A stretch of DNA of 64,000 nucleotides. Source: Todiramphus chloris collaris. Lineage: Eukaryota; Chordata; Aves; Coraciiformes; Alcedinidae. Both the position numbers and the translations under genes were made by a program. Within the stretch, counting starts at the first letter, position 1, and each line of letters opens with the position of its first letter. The notes beneath the pieces are model-generated. The model did no database searches. It saw nothing but the letters and a program-made list of their open reading frames with translations, and had not been told where the DNA came from. The DNA lies in assembly GCA_025345505.1 (NCBI GenBank), contig JANVCC010000064.1, positions 3,086,742 through 3,150,741 on the forward strand, read 5' to 3'. Below, piece by piece: positions 1 to 12,400 of the stretch.

Positions 1-449
1 CTGGGATGGGTTTTGATAACCGAACCGCTGCCTTCGAGCTAATTTCCAGCTTTTGCTGGCTCGAAAACACGTAAAGTCCTCCCAGCTCCTTACTCTCGGT
101 GAATTTCCCTCCACGGCACTTCAGGGAGCATCCCACAGCCGGACCGTTTCAAACAAGCGCCTTTTCCCACCCGCGGCGTGAAGTTTTCACGGGCAGGACC
201 CGCGGGACGGACTGCGGGTCGCTCCCTCCCCCCCTCCGCTCCCCGCCCACCCCTCTCCCGGCCTCTCCTCCTCATCCACCCCCCATCCCCGCCGTGCCAG
301 GCGCCGTGCTCCGCGCCTCCCCGCCCGGTTTCCGCGGCAACGGGAGCGCGGCACCCCCGCCCCCGGGGCTCCGGGGCCGCTCCCCCCGCCGCCGCCGCCC
401 GGGCAGTGCGCAGGCTCGGCGCGGAGGGCTCGGCTGCGCACACCCCATC
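1..449 (+). promoter_or_regulatory. JAM3: JAM3 upstream region, CpG-rich promoter and 5' UTR
   Basis: The first 160 bases are mixed sequence with no gene that I recognise. From about 165 the sequence becomes very GC- and CpG-rich and runs so into exon 1 and the start of intron 1 (to about 870), which is the look of a CpG-island promoter. I see no TATA box near the start codon. C-rich stretches at about 225-300 resemble SP/KLF sites, and TGCGCA near 404 resembles half an NRF1 site. The transcription start cannot be fixed from sequence. Long open frames crossing this region are a by-product of GC richness. Confidence 0.7.
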
Positions 450-498
450 ATGGCGTTACGGCGGCCGGCGCTGCTCCTGCTCCTCCTGTCCCTGTTCG
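450..498 (+). CDS. JAM3: JAM3 coding exon 1 (signal peptide)
   Basis: Encodes residues 1-16 plus one base: MALRRP followed by a run of leucines, matching the MALRRP start of human JAM-C. Donor GTGAGT follows at 499. The hydrophobic core is shorter than in human and continues into exon 2 (GCRLLA). Confidence 0.93.
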
Positions 499-3400
499 GT
501 GAGTCCCGGAACGCCGGAGCCGTCCCGGCGGTAAAGAGACGGAGGGACCGCCTGGCCCCGTCCGGTCGCTCCCGCGTCCCGAGGCGGCGGGAGTCGCCGC
601 GGGGGGAAAGGGGGATGCGCTTGTCGCTATCGCGATCCCGGGGAAGGGGGGAGATGCGCTGCCCCGATCGCGATCGCGGGGATAGGGGCAGGATGTGCTG
701 CCTCGGCTCCGCACCGGGAAAAAGGCTCTGCCCCGACCCTTGGTCCCGGGGAGGGGAGGGATGCGCTGCCTCGACCCCCGAGGGGGACGCGGGGACGGGG
801 AGCGGGACAGGACGGGGGGTCCGGGGTCAGCCCCGGCGCTCGCAGCGAGGATGCGCTGGCTCCCCGGCCGGGAGCAGGGTGCTGCAGGGTGTTGGGGGGG
901 GGACGGGGACAAGAGAGGGGGGAAACAGCCCAAACCCCCAGCTCAGCAAGGAGCGGGTCCAGGGATGAGAGTGCCAGGAATGTGCAGGCTCGGCAGGCAG
1001 GCAGGGCGGACACTAGTGCCTATTCAGGACCAGGCACAGGCGCCTATTGTTCCGGGGGCCCCGCATGAATGTTTGCAGTTTTAATTGCAAAAACATTTGC
1101 TAATTCCGCTCAGGAATGAATTTGGGCTCATTTGTTGTCTGGCTATTAATAGTGGAGGGATGAGGAGGGGGACAGCAGCCGGTGGGCTCGCATCGCCCTC
1201 CCCCTGTCTGCCCAGGCGGCAGCAGGAGAAAATGGGATGGAGCAGGGTCAGGGTGACAACCAGCAACTGATCGATAAAATACAGGGGGCTGTGTGCACCC
1301 GCACGTGAGTACAGACACACAGGGAACTGGTTTGGGTCAACTCCAGACTGAAGTGTATTCCAATATCTCAAAACAGTTTGTTTAAGGACAAAATAATTAT
1401 TCAGTGACTCCAAATAACTTGCGGAGCCTCTTGGTCCTCAAAATAAAGTAAGATTTGGGTACTGTTTACCAAAACAGGGAGCAGAGGGGCGAGAAGATGA
1501 CTCTGATGCTCACCTGCAATGAGGAGGTGGTTGTCAAATGCTCCAGGGCCTGTTGTTTACTTGCTTTACCGTGGTTTGTAGCAGAAGCGTTTTCAGCAGG
1601 AGAAACTGGGAGCTCCTGATGTGGAACATCATGTAGCCTTCCAGGTGCTAACTCTGGATTCAGAAGCTCCCTTTCAATGAGAAGAATGACAGACTTAACA
1701 CAACTTTTCTTTACAGTTGGGCTGCAAGGTAGAAAGGTGCCCCATTTCCATGTGAGCAGGGCCTGACAGTCTTCTTGAGTCTGGCCTAAAGGATAACAAG
1801 ACTGGAAGTCAGTTACAGACACTTCTGCTTTTCTTTAGACAGACAAAAGTTGGGTTAAAGTTGGTAAAACCAGCCAAACCCCACTGGTTTCACACCTCTG
1901 CCTGGTGGATGAATAAATCGAGTGGTAACGGGGTTTGCTTTACTTTAAAATACAAAGGGTGATGGCCAAATCCAAGTGCCTCACCCTGTACTGGCTTTCA
2001 GCTGTTTTCAGCTTGGGATCATAAGCCCAGAAGAGTGGGCAGAAGCCAGGTTGGGGATAAAAAAGCTTATTCCACTACACCTGACTTTACGTACTGGGAG
2101 GCATCCTGCTAAATTAGGGGTACTCTGCCAGCAGTACACAAAATTAAACATGGACTGAAGTCTGCTGGGTTGGTGCTGAACAGCAAGGTACGAGTGAGAC
2201 CACAAGGATGTGTTTGGAAGAAAAAAAAAAAAAAGGAACAAAAGGGAGCTGCCAAAGCTAACAAGATACTGAGATCCCGAGCTGCAAAACTCTCTAGACT
2301 CTTAAGCATGCATTAGACCGTAAGGTGCCGCTTAGACTGCAAGTGCTGCGGAGCAGGGATTGCCTCCTCCTGCAGTGTTACTGCCAGGAGGGACCCTACT
2401 CCTGATCATGGCCTTAAAACTCTGCCAGGAAAGGGGAGCCAGTGAAGCGTGGAGCCTTCAGTGCATACCCAGCCCTAGGCGCTAAAAGCATCTAAAGATT
2501 CTGCACATCAGGGAAATGCCACGGTCATAATTATACCAGCGGAAGCTATTGGCACCAGGGCTGGAAAGTGGGGCTCACAACTGACATCAGTGTGACGTCT
2601 TACCTTGAGCTCCCTGGTACAAGCTTCCCCGTGGAGAGATGCTTGGATTTTGAGGATTTCACATGCAGAGCTGTGGAGACCTTCTCAAAACTCTCAAGTA
2701 TTTCCTGTTGAAAATAAAACATGTCGATACCTTAGAGTCCTTGATTTGGGGAGACACAGAAAGTCCCTGGCACATTGCAGCTATAAAGCTCAATATATTC
2801 AGACCTCCCTTTGGTTTAATTCTGAGGTTTTTGGTAATATGTTGGATTTTGCAAAAGGCTTTTCAAAATCTAGAGAGTAGAAGTTCTCATATCTATCCCC
2901 CCCCCCCCCCTTTTTTTTTTTAATATGTGAAGTCCATCTGTCCCAGCCACCAACAACTGTTCCGAGTCAGCTGCCAGTGCCAAAAAATCACTCGGTGGAA
3001 ATGCTGTTAGCTCTGTTGCAGTTATGATAAGTTGCTTGTTGGTATTTTCTGATGGGAAGTATTTGCAGGATCGCTTTCTTTTCAACGGGCAGTAAAAAAC
3101 CATGACAAACAGCTCAGAGCCATGCCAAAAAAATGAGAGGCTTAATAACATCTTCAAAAAAATTCTTAGGAAGGGCTTGGTGTTCCTATTTGGGTGAGCA
3201 GTATCTGGCATCACCACCAAAGAGTAGTTGGATGCACATCTACTTTACAGCTGTTGACAAAGAACGTGACACCAGCACATTCCCCTCTTGCTCAGAATAC
3301 TTCTGAGAATTACTGGGATGCTGAAGCACAAGTAGGTTGAAAGCATAAAATGTGTTTTTATTTAGTGAGGAGAAAGAGCTGTGGACTGAGATGTTGCTCT

Positions 3401-6400
3401 GATCATGAACTTAGGTTCTCTAACTGCCCTGTTTGTTTTCCTTCTACAAGTTGAATCCCGGGTCTCTTGGCCTGCTGCAGCTCTTTTTCAAGGATCTGTC
3501 CACACACTGAGGATTTGCACACATTGAGTTGCCAGAAACCACCTAAAAGAGTAAATAAGATGGAATGAGCTTCTGTATTTAGCTTCACGAATAAGGACAA
3601 AAGGTGCTCTCCAGAATAGCTGAGGGTGGGCCTGCTTCCTGAGCCCCCTGCCAGTTTGTCCCCATCTCCACAGGGTAAAAACATTGCTTAGCCCTGACGT
3701 GCTGCTGCTCTCCTTGCAGCTCATTTGGATTATTATTTAAGTTTCTCTCGCAAATTGCGCTCGCTGCTTTATCACCCTTCGCCGGGAGCGGTTGTGTGTC
3801 GAAGCAGAACTGGCCTCCCAGTTGTGTATTTAGAGCTAATGCCTCACAGCCGATTGCTTCAAGCCCTGATGATCCAGAGAAGGTTCGTGAACTCCTTACA
3901 GAGGAAGCCTGAAGTGGTGGGAGGGAGTTAGGGAGGGGAAAGGTTTCCACAGACCTAGAGGATCCTGAGTCCTTTCCTGCGTTGTCTCGCTCAGCCTGCC
4001 CCTCGACGAGGTGAAACGACTGCTCTCTGCGTAAAAGCTGGTGGCCTGCTTTGGAATTGCTGTTTATGTACAAAGAGATGAATTCAAGATAAAAAAAAAA
4101 TAATTAGGATAATTACATTCTTAATCTGGCTTCTCTATCAGCTGGAATACGAACTGCACCATCTTTTCCCAGTCGATAAGGGCTGTTTGCCTTCCCTCTT
4201 ATCCCCAAGGGAGTATCGTGTTTTTAGGAGACACGGGATCAAGACCAAATTCAACCACTAAATGACAATTCCCCGTAGCGGAGGAGTGAGGGTGTGTGCC
4301 ATGCAACAAACCCCAGTCCTTTGCTGAGTCAGGACGTAGCCTAAGAACCAATTAATGGCTTTAATTGCACTAATGAATGTCTGGATGGTTTTAATTTTCA
4401 CCCGAAGGGGCGGAATTGCTGTTTGGGTGCAGTTCTGCCCATAGCTGTGCTTGGGGCAGAGGAAATACCTGCTGGTTGCAGTTCTCAAACTCCCATGCTG
4501 GAAAACAGAGTTTTCAGCTTCAGAAAAATAAACAGTGACATAAAACCAGCTTGGTTTTGGCCAGAAAGCTCAGGTCTCTGCTTGCTGATGACCCTGCAAA
4601 ATGCTAACTGTCAGTATTATCTCTGATGCTCAAGTTATTGTTTTGGAGAGTTTATTTCTTTTCCTAGAGGCTTACCAGCAAAATCAAGCATGTCCAGGGG
4701 GAACAGGAGAGCAAGGCACTCCATGGACTTCACCAGAGCATCGGTCTCAAGGATAACCAACTCCTCACAAACTTCTGCTTCCCATTTTAGCTAAGTGGAG
4801 GTCAAACAGGCTTCCCCTGGGGATAAACCTTGAGCGAGGTGTACATTAAAGATGTCTCCTGCGCAGCAGTGGCCGGCTGAGGTCCTGTTATCCTCATCAG
4901 TCTCTGACTTTGATTGCCTTGCTGCACTTCATCCTGTAAGAAAGCTTTGTGTGACCTCTGTGCAGCAGCTCAGCTGTCTGACACACAGCTTGGGAGTGCA
5001 AAACCAAGACAGCTGCATAATTGAGCTGGTGCCCAGTTCTTGTTAGCAGCATCCTAAGCCAGGCCTTCAAACTTATTAGAAAAACACTAATATGCAAGAA
5101 AGTGAGGTCTAGAGAGGGTGTTCCTCTGCAGGTCTTAAGTGTCTTGTCAAAGCTCCTTCTCTGCTGCGTTGGGTATTGAAGGAAATTGCTTTTGGTGCAT
5201 GTTCCAAACCAGCCAACTGTCAGGGAAGAAAGCAGAAGACACAGAACCAAAACTTAGAAATGGGGGTTGGCAAAAAAAAATAAATAATCTCTGCCATTTC
5301 CTTGGCTCCTGAAAGCAGTGTTGGGTGGGATTCCCATGAACTCACCTGCACACCGCCGAGAGCTGTCAAATGGGAGTCCAGTCAACACGGGGCTGCTGTG
5401 AACTACTTACCAAGCAAACCAGCCACATACAAGCTGTAACCTGACAGACCACAGGTACTTGAGATAAGCTCGAAAAAGCAATGGGAATTGTTCTGTCACG
5501 CAAGGATCCGTTGTCAGTATAAACAGTGTAATGGATTGGGTCCTGTAGTGCCCCTCATGGGATGGAGCACAGGGCTTAACACAGAGTCAGTTGCAAGGGG
5601 AATTGAAGGATTCAGTGCAACAATAGATGAAGTAGATGAAATTAAATTGTGTTCAGATAATGCTCAAGGTTTTCTTTTTTTTTTTTAAAGTCATAAATCC
5701 CAGGGATTTCAGAGTTAGAGCCAGAATGCACTCTAACCTACTTCCACCAATGTACCTGATTATTACACCACCACTGTAGGATCAGCGGGTTTTTAAGAGT
5801 CCTCATAATTCATCTGGGCACATCTGGCTCGTCTGAAGACACTGAGCTCTCACACTGCGATGTGCCAGCAACTTACTATGTCTTTGGCACGTGGGTAAAA
5901 GGTAGCGCTTGACAATCGTTGGCAAGATTGCAAGATTCTTAATCGCACCATTAAAAATTATTTTTTGATGGCCTTGGTAAGATTTTTCTGCTGAGCTGGA
6001 GAAATCCAGTGAAATCTAGGGGAGGGGGTTTCCCATTATTAGGCCATGTTTCTAACACCCGTGGCCTCCTCTGCAAGTTGTCCCCTTAATAAACTCTGCA
6101 GCAATTGCTTCTACAAGCGGCCAGCATTTTACAGGTGGGATGTCAACTGGAGCACATCATTTTAGACTCTGGCTTGGAGGGTGGAAGTTTAATAGCTCTA
6201 AAAATTCAGGTCCACTGAAAGTGTCCAACTGCTGAGACACTCAATTCACTTGACATTTTTGACAGCCTTGTCCAGTATGTCTCAAGAGGTATAACCATGA
6301 AGTCCTTCACTTGTTGCTGAAGGAGCCCATAATCTGAAGGCAGTCAGAATTTTTGTACCGTTAGCAGTAAGGAATAAGACAATGGGAAACACTGTCACGG

Positions 6401-9400
6401 AAGAGAGCTGTTTTGAGAAGCCATGCTTACCTTTTACCAGAGCCAGCAGTGTTCTGCACAGCAGTCCTGCTTTTCATTCCCAGCAGAAAGGTTCCTGCCA
6501 CTTCCCATCTCTGTGGGGTGGCTTTGCGCTAGCTCGGACCTGCTCTGGGGGAGTTGGTCGCGCAGCTGAGGACTTAAGGATTTTGTCTACACATCAATGT
6601 ACGAGGCTCTGCTTGAGCTTTTAGGCCAGGATCTGCTATGGAAACAATATTTTTCTTTTGCTAGGATGCTATCCTTGGAAAACAGAGCCCTCGATGGACA
6701 TTACTGCTTCTGCCTGCATTACAGTAGCGTGTACGGCTTCTCACGGAGCGGGGTCTGTCTTTGCTAGGTGCTCTTGGGAAAAAAAAAAAAAAAGTAAATA
6801 CTTACTGTACCAATTTGTGTCCTCCCTCACCGTAATCTACCCAAAAGACTAATTCCTCGTGCTGTTGGGCTGCCATAAAGATGAGGAGTGTTCCTCAGAG
6901 TACTGAGCGATAACGGCTGCGTGAGCAGCCCTTGAATCGCAGCGGTGGAAGGAACCAGTGCCCGTGTACCCCCCGAGGGTCCATTAAGGAGATTGCTGCC
7001 TGCTAATGGACTTCCTCCTGAGGCACTCTGGCTGCTAACACTCTCTTGAATGATTTCCGGGAGCTTCCACAGTTAACGGCAGGGAAGGTGTCGGAAAGTC
7101 CTGCAGTTCTTGCTGCTTCTATAAAATAGCTTTTATCCCCTCAAAGGATCTTATCAACGGCTATTTTTAATACACACTTAAATCCTTGCTTTAATCTTTT
7201 TTTTCCTGCATTGATCTCTGCAAAAGCCCAAAGATAAATATTTCTTTATACCCACCATGTTGTTTGGAGTTAGTTATTTTTAGAGCCTGGAAAACATCCG
7301 CTCTGTAGTAGTGAGGTCCTGTGCATCAGTAACATACCTTAGAAAGGGAAGTCCCAGCTCTGTGCACAGCAGCAACTTGCACCCTCCAGACCAGCCCTGA
7401 CTTCCCCAGCCAGTGAGAGTCCCCTGCCCTTGGAAGAGTGGGTTCTTCTTGTCGAGGTGTTTAGATACCAACAACCAAGGTGGAAGGAGGAATGCACAAC
7501 CCCCCATTAGTGTGAATGCCGTGAAACCACTGCGGATCTCCTTCTTGATCTGGGAGCTTCTAGAGCAGAGGAGGTGCTGGTTTGTTTCCCTCTTTGGTGT
7601 TGGCTACTCTGCTGAGATTGCATGTAGTGTACATTGATGGCCTGGTCTGATTTCTCAGGAAGGGAGGAGGCAACGGCTTATCTCAGTTCTGGTGCACAAA
7701 CAAATAGCTATTAGTTGGCTACAGCTTGGTCAGTGCTGATGGAGTTGCCTTTGAACTGGCGATGAACAGATGAAAGGCAGAGCGTCTTGTCATCGCCTCA
7801 TGACTCTGATGGGTTCTCCCTCAAGCAGAACTGGCTATTTGAGCTGGTGAGCGTCCTTATGTAGCTGGTGTTTTCCCTTCACTTTGGCCAGTTTTCAACA
7901 TCCCATAAATCACAGGGCAGTGCAGAGCTCCTCCTGTCAAAGCTGCCTCACGCGTGCTGGAGGGGAGGTTAAACCAGGTACTAACTTCTCTCTTCCTCCA
8001 TCCAAAATCCTCTGGTGGGCCTGGCCAACACACAGCTGTCCTCGCCCACACCACAGGGCAAGATAAGCCCTTTGAAGTCTGCGTTTGGGCTGGCAGCAGC
8101 TTCTAAGGCACCCCAGTGCCCCCCTCTCCCAGCTGCCAACCACGCCTCGAGTTCCCCGATTTAACAGCTGATCGGGGCCGAGAAGTTTGCGGCGCTGGAT
8201 CGCTGGGGCTCTGCCAGGGGACAGAGAGGACTCCAGATTGCAGTTCGTCTGCTCTGCTCCACGAGCACGAGAGGACTTGGGGGCTTTTTCCCCGACGCTG
8301 CGCCAAGGCACGCTCATCGCCAGCCCGGTCAACAGTGGTGATTGTTCTCCTCACCCCGGGGAGGCTCCTGCTGTTCTGCTGCAGGCTCCTCCATCCTCCT
8401 CTTTCTGCAAATATTTGGAAGGGATCCTGTTGGGCTGTTTTGACAGTTTGAGTCGGCTATTATATGACAAAGGCAAGCTGGGCTCAGGTTGACTGTGATA
8501 ACAAGTAGCTCTACAAAGAGGGGAGATGAGGGTCAAATTCCAAGATGAGGCAGCAGGCTCTGGGGGAGAGGCCCAGAGGATGTAGAGTGGCCTGGCCTCA
8601 GCTGTTGGAGCTGGGTTGCCTGCAGCACGTACAGGGATCCCTAACCTTGCTGTCTGTAACACCGCACGGTCTCGAGGAGAGTGTGTTTTTGGAGCTTCTT
8701 GTGGTCTACTGACAAACACGGCATCATTCTGGCTGCTTACATATTTCCCAAGGGCTTTACCATTCCTGGCTCATCCTCGGACACTTCTGAGGTACACATG
8801 CCATACATCTCACATCTGTCACTCAGCTTCACGTTCTGGACATGGGGCAAAGTCTTTCTTCACCACAAAGGCTTCCCTCTTTTCCTCCCTCCCTAGTTTC
8901 CTCTTATTATCTGTCCCTCATTGAGAAGCAGTAGCTCCTTCAATGAAATTCGAGGGAACCCATTTGCAGAATTTACAGCTGCTTCCCCAGGCTGGAGTGT
9001 CCTCCTCTTTAACAGCAAGCTGTTAAGCATGTTCTTAAGTGGGAAGATAAGTGGTGTTATGATCCTTTCATCTTCTGGCTCAGAGCAGGCTGGAGATAAC
9101 TGATAAGGGGATGACAGCACAGAAGATGCATAGGCACCTTTGGATTTAATTCCTGCTTTGCAAGGCAGTCTTTAAAGCACATCTCTGGTGGGAACACAGG
9201 CTGGTAAAATAAAGCTGGTCCTTCCTTTCTCAGCATATGTCTTTTCCTCATGTCTCCGAGGCAGATCCTCTGCCTGTGCCAGCAGAGCCGGTGCAGAGTG
9301 AGCTTGGTTCTACATTTCAGAGCCCTCCTTCTGGTGCTGACATTCGAGGGACTTGGCTTGAGCTATCTTCTAGACGCTGTTTCGGCTGGTGATTTCCTTT

Positions 9401-12400
9401 CCACATTTCTTTTTTTACAGCAGTCCTTTGCAGATTTGAGCTGTACTTTAAACAGGAATGCAATTTGCAGTCTGGGAGGAGCAGTCTCACACATGATGGG
9501 CAAAGATGCATTCCTCTGCGAGGATCCGTGAGAGAGCACACATCGGCGACAGCCTCACGTGGGTGGGAGTCTTCAGACCGCTCTTTAACAGACTCTGCAT
9601 TCAGCTCCAGAATTCCTGCTTTAGCCCCTGGTCTGCTGGCTGGAACAGGTGGCAAGCACATGCCTGGAAGGGTCTTTATTGGGGGTGGTCTTCAAGGTCA
9701 GCTGTATCCAGCTCACATTCCATCTCGAGTCCCTCTCGCTCATCTTCTGGCCTAGCTCTCTCTGGGCCATCCAGCCCCAAGGTTGCTAACCACGGGACAC
9801 ACACTGCTCGGGGAAAACAAACCACCTGAAAGCAGAGTGTCTGCGGGCCAAGCCTGTGCCAGCCTGCTGCTTTTTCCTCCGAGGGGAGGGAAAAGCAGTT
9901 GGGGCAGAGCGTGTCGAAAGCTCACCACCACCTCCAAGGCACACGCACCAGGGAGCCGCTGCTCATCCCACCTCCACGTGAGAGGGCACGGCACCTGCAC
10001 CACTCCGGTGGCACTAGGACCACATCCAGGTGCTGGGTGTTGAGGTGCTAGTGCCAGGCTGTATCCCAGTGCCTACTCCCATCTCTGCTGGTGTGTTCAA
10101 CAGATTTCTGCTCCCAGCATTCGGCACGCTCTCCGTGGTGGCACATCTCTCACAGCTGAGGTGACAAACCTCCCCATAGCCAACGTCTGTTTCTCTGCCT
10201 GGCAAACCTCCCCTCAGCTTTGTCTGGGGAGCTGCTGCCTAGCCGAGCGGTGCCGGCTTTGCCACCCTACAGCTCTTGCATCACAGCCCAAAGTGCGAAC
10301 GGAGGCTGGAGCCTCCCTCTCCAATCAGCCCCCGGTGCCTCTGCACCTCGCTGTTACTCAGCACTTTTCCCTGACAGGGAATTAAGTAGGATTTCTAGGT
10401 CATTGTGGGCCTGTCAGGAGGAATCGTCTCCTGTCGACCTCATTATCAAGGCTCTTTCTGCAATGCCAGACTTCAGAACAATTGCAGCCTGGTTCCCTAA
10501 ACACTGACTAATGAGACAGAGCTGTTAGCAGCAGTTTGCTAAATAAAGGCTGTTTCTGCCCGAGACAGAATAAAGCCAGACTGGATTTCCTTAGCCCTCT
10601 CTCACACAAAAGGTATTTCAAAGGACCCTTATTAAAATAATGAGCTAGATGTTGCTCTTGTAGTGGCAGCACAGGGTCAGTGCTTGGTGCTGGTGCCAGG
10701 TGCTTCCTGGAAGCAGTGAATTGGGCTAACTTGTGCTGAAGTGACCTAAAAACCCCTTCAACTCCCTTGGTTTCAAGGTATCTTGAGCATTTTCCTGAGC
10801 TTCTGTGAGTTTGTCCTGCTCAGATAGTGACTTGCTGATTCACAGTGGACAGGCTGCTTGTAGCTCTCGGTGACCACCATTTCCTCGGATGCCATAGGAG
10901 GATATTCTTTGAACAGGCTGCCCAGAGAAGGTGTGGAGTCTTCTTCTCCAGAGACTTTCAAAACCCATCTGGATGCGTTCCTGTGTGACATGCCCTGGGT
11001 GATCCTGCTTTGGCAGGAGGGTTGGACTTGATGATCTCTAGAGGTCCCTTCCAAGCCCTACCATTCTATGATCTCTGGTCTGGAGTGAAGCTTGCTCACA
11101 GCTCTGGAAAGGTAAGAGATACAGCGTCTGAGCAGGTGGGACAAGTGGGACAAGTTGCTTTTGCAAGGAACTGGAGGTTTGCAGATTGCCAAGAGGAGAC
11201 AGGTGAGAGTTCTGCCTGTATCTGGATGCCAAGAAGAAAGGACATAGCCCCCACTTGAGTAGTCTGAGGCCAGTCAGCTTCTGCTGAAGTTCCTGTCATC
11301 CTGTCATCATTCCATTATCATCCTGCCTCTCCTCCTGTTGTCAGAAGGGCCTGGATTACAGGCGAGCTCTGAAGCACGATGGGATGGGTCTGCCTGCCTC
11401 TGGCTGGAGCAGGCACAGGACATCTGGCGATTATTACTTGGCCAGTTTGCAGGTTCGTTTGAAGTGGTGCTTTGATGTGGCAATGGGAGTCCGTGGAAGG
11501 TAAACGGTGTCTAGACGGGTTTTTCCCACTCTCTGTTGTTGTCTCTGAAGCAGTAGAAGTGATGCCAAACAGGCTGAATGGCTCCAGGCTACGAGAAGCA
11601 GAGCTCTTTCTAGAAAGATGGAACCATGGTTCTTCAGGAGAATCCAAGCCAGCTCTCGCTGAACCCTTGTGGAACCTCTGGCAGGTGGAACTGCTCCTCT
11701 CTGCCCTGTGCACTGCCTGGATCAGTTAATGGCAGCTGGAGTGAGCACAGGGGAGGCCAAGAGGTGACCAGTGTGTGTCCAGGTGAGCTGCCGTGGCAGG
11801 GAGGTACAGGAGAGGTCCATGAACCAGTGCTCTGTATGGCCAGGTTGGGAATCCAGGATGTCAGTCAATTTTGGCAGCATTCGGAGAGGGATCGGGTTGG
11901 CTCCAGCAGTAGTGAAAAGACTTCCTCCATTTGGCTAGTGGGATGCTGCCAGGACTTGCCCAGCAGAGCTGGCCTATGTGCCCAGTAACAACTGTAGCCA
12001 GTGGTTCAGCTACACTGGGAGGGAGAGAAAAGGCAGGCTGTGATCTAGAGAGACTTGTCGCTGGCTGGCAAGCTGTGCTCTCAGTGCTGTCTTGGCTCTG
12101 ATGTGCCATCTCCCCCAGGCTGTTTGGGAGGGGAAGTGGAGACTGCATTCAAATGCCTATTGTCTGTCCTTCAGCTGGGAGCAGAGCCAGGAGAGAGAGA
12201 GGCTCTGGCAGCATCTGATACAGGGGGCAGATGTTAGGGGAAACAAACTCATCCGTAAAACGCTGTCGCTGGGATTTTCAAAGGAGCCTCAAAGGTTAAG
12301 TGCCCATGTGTTGGAATGTGTACGTGAAGGTCAGTGGAGAAATTCTGGGCTCCTGGGATTCCTGCTGGGCTCGGGGAAGCTTTTTGAAGGTAGCTCTTGC

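Noticed and set aside
613-870. Possible CRISPR-like repeat array
   Set aside because: The repeat units are degenerate, GC-rich and spaced irregularly in a vertebrate promoter. No conserved repeat/spacer pattern.
99-968. 289-codon open frame over the JAM3 promoter and exon 1
   Set aside because: It crosses the exon 1 donor and reads exon 1 out of its true frame (ATGGCGTTACGG as a shifted frame or with intron continuation). It is a GC-island artefact.
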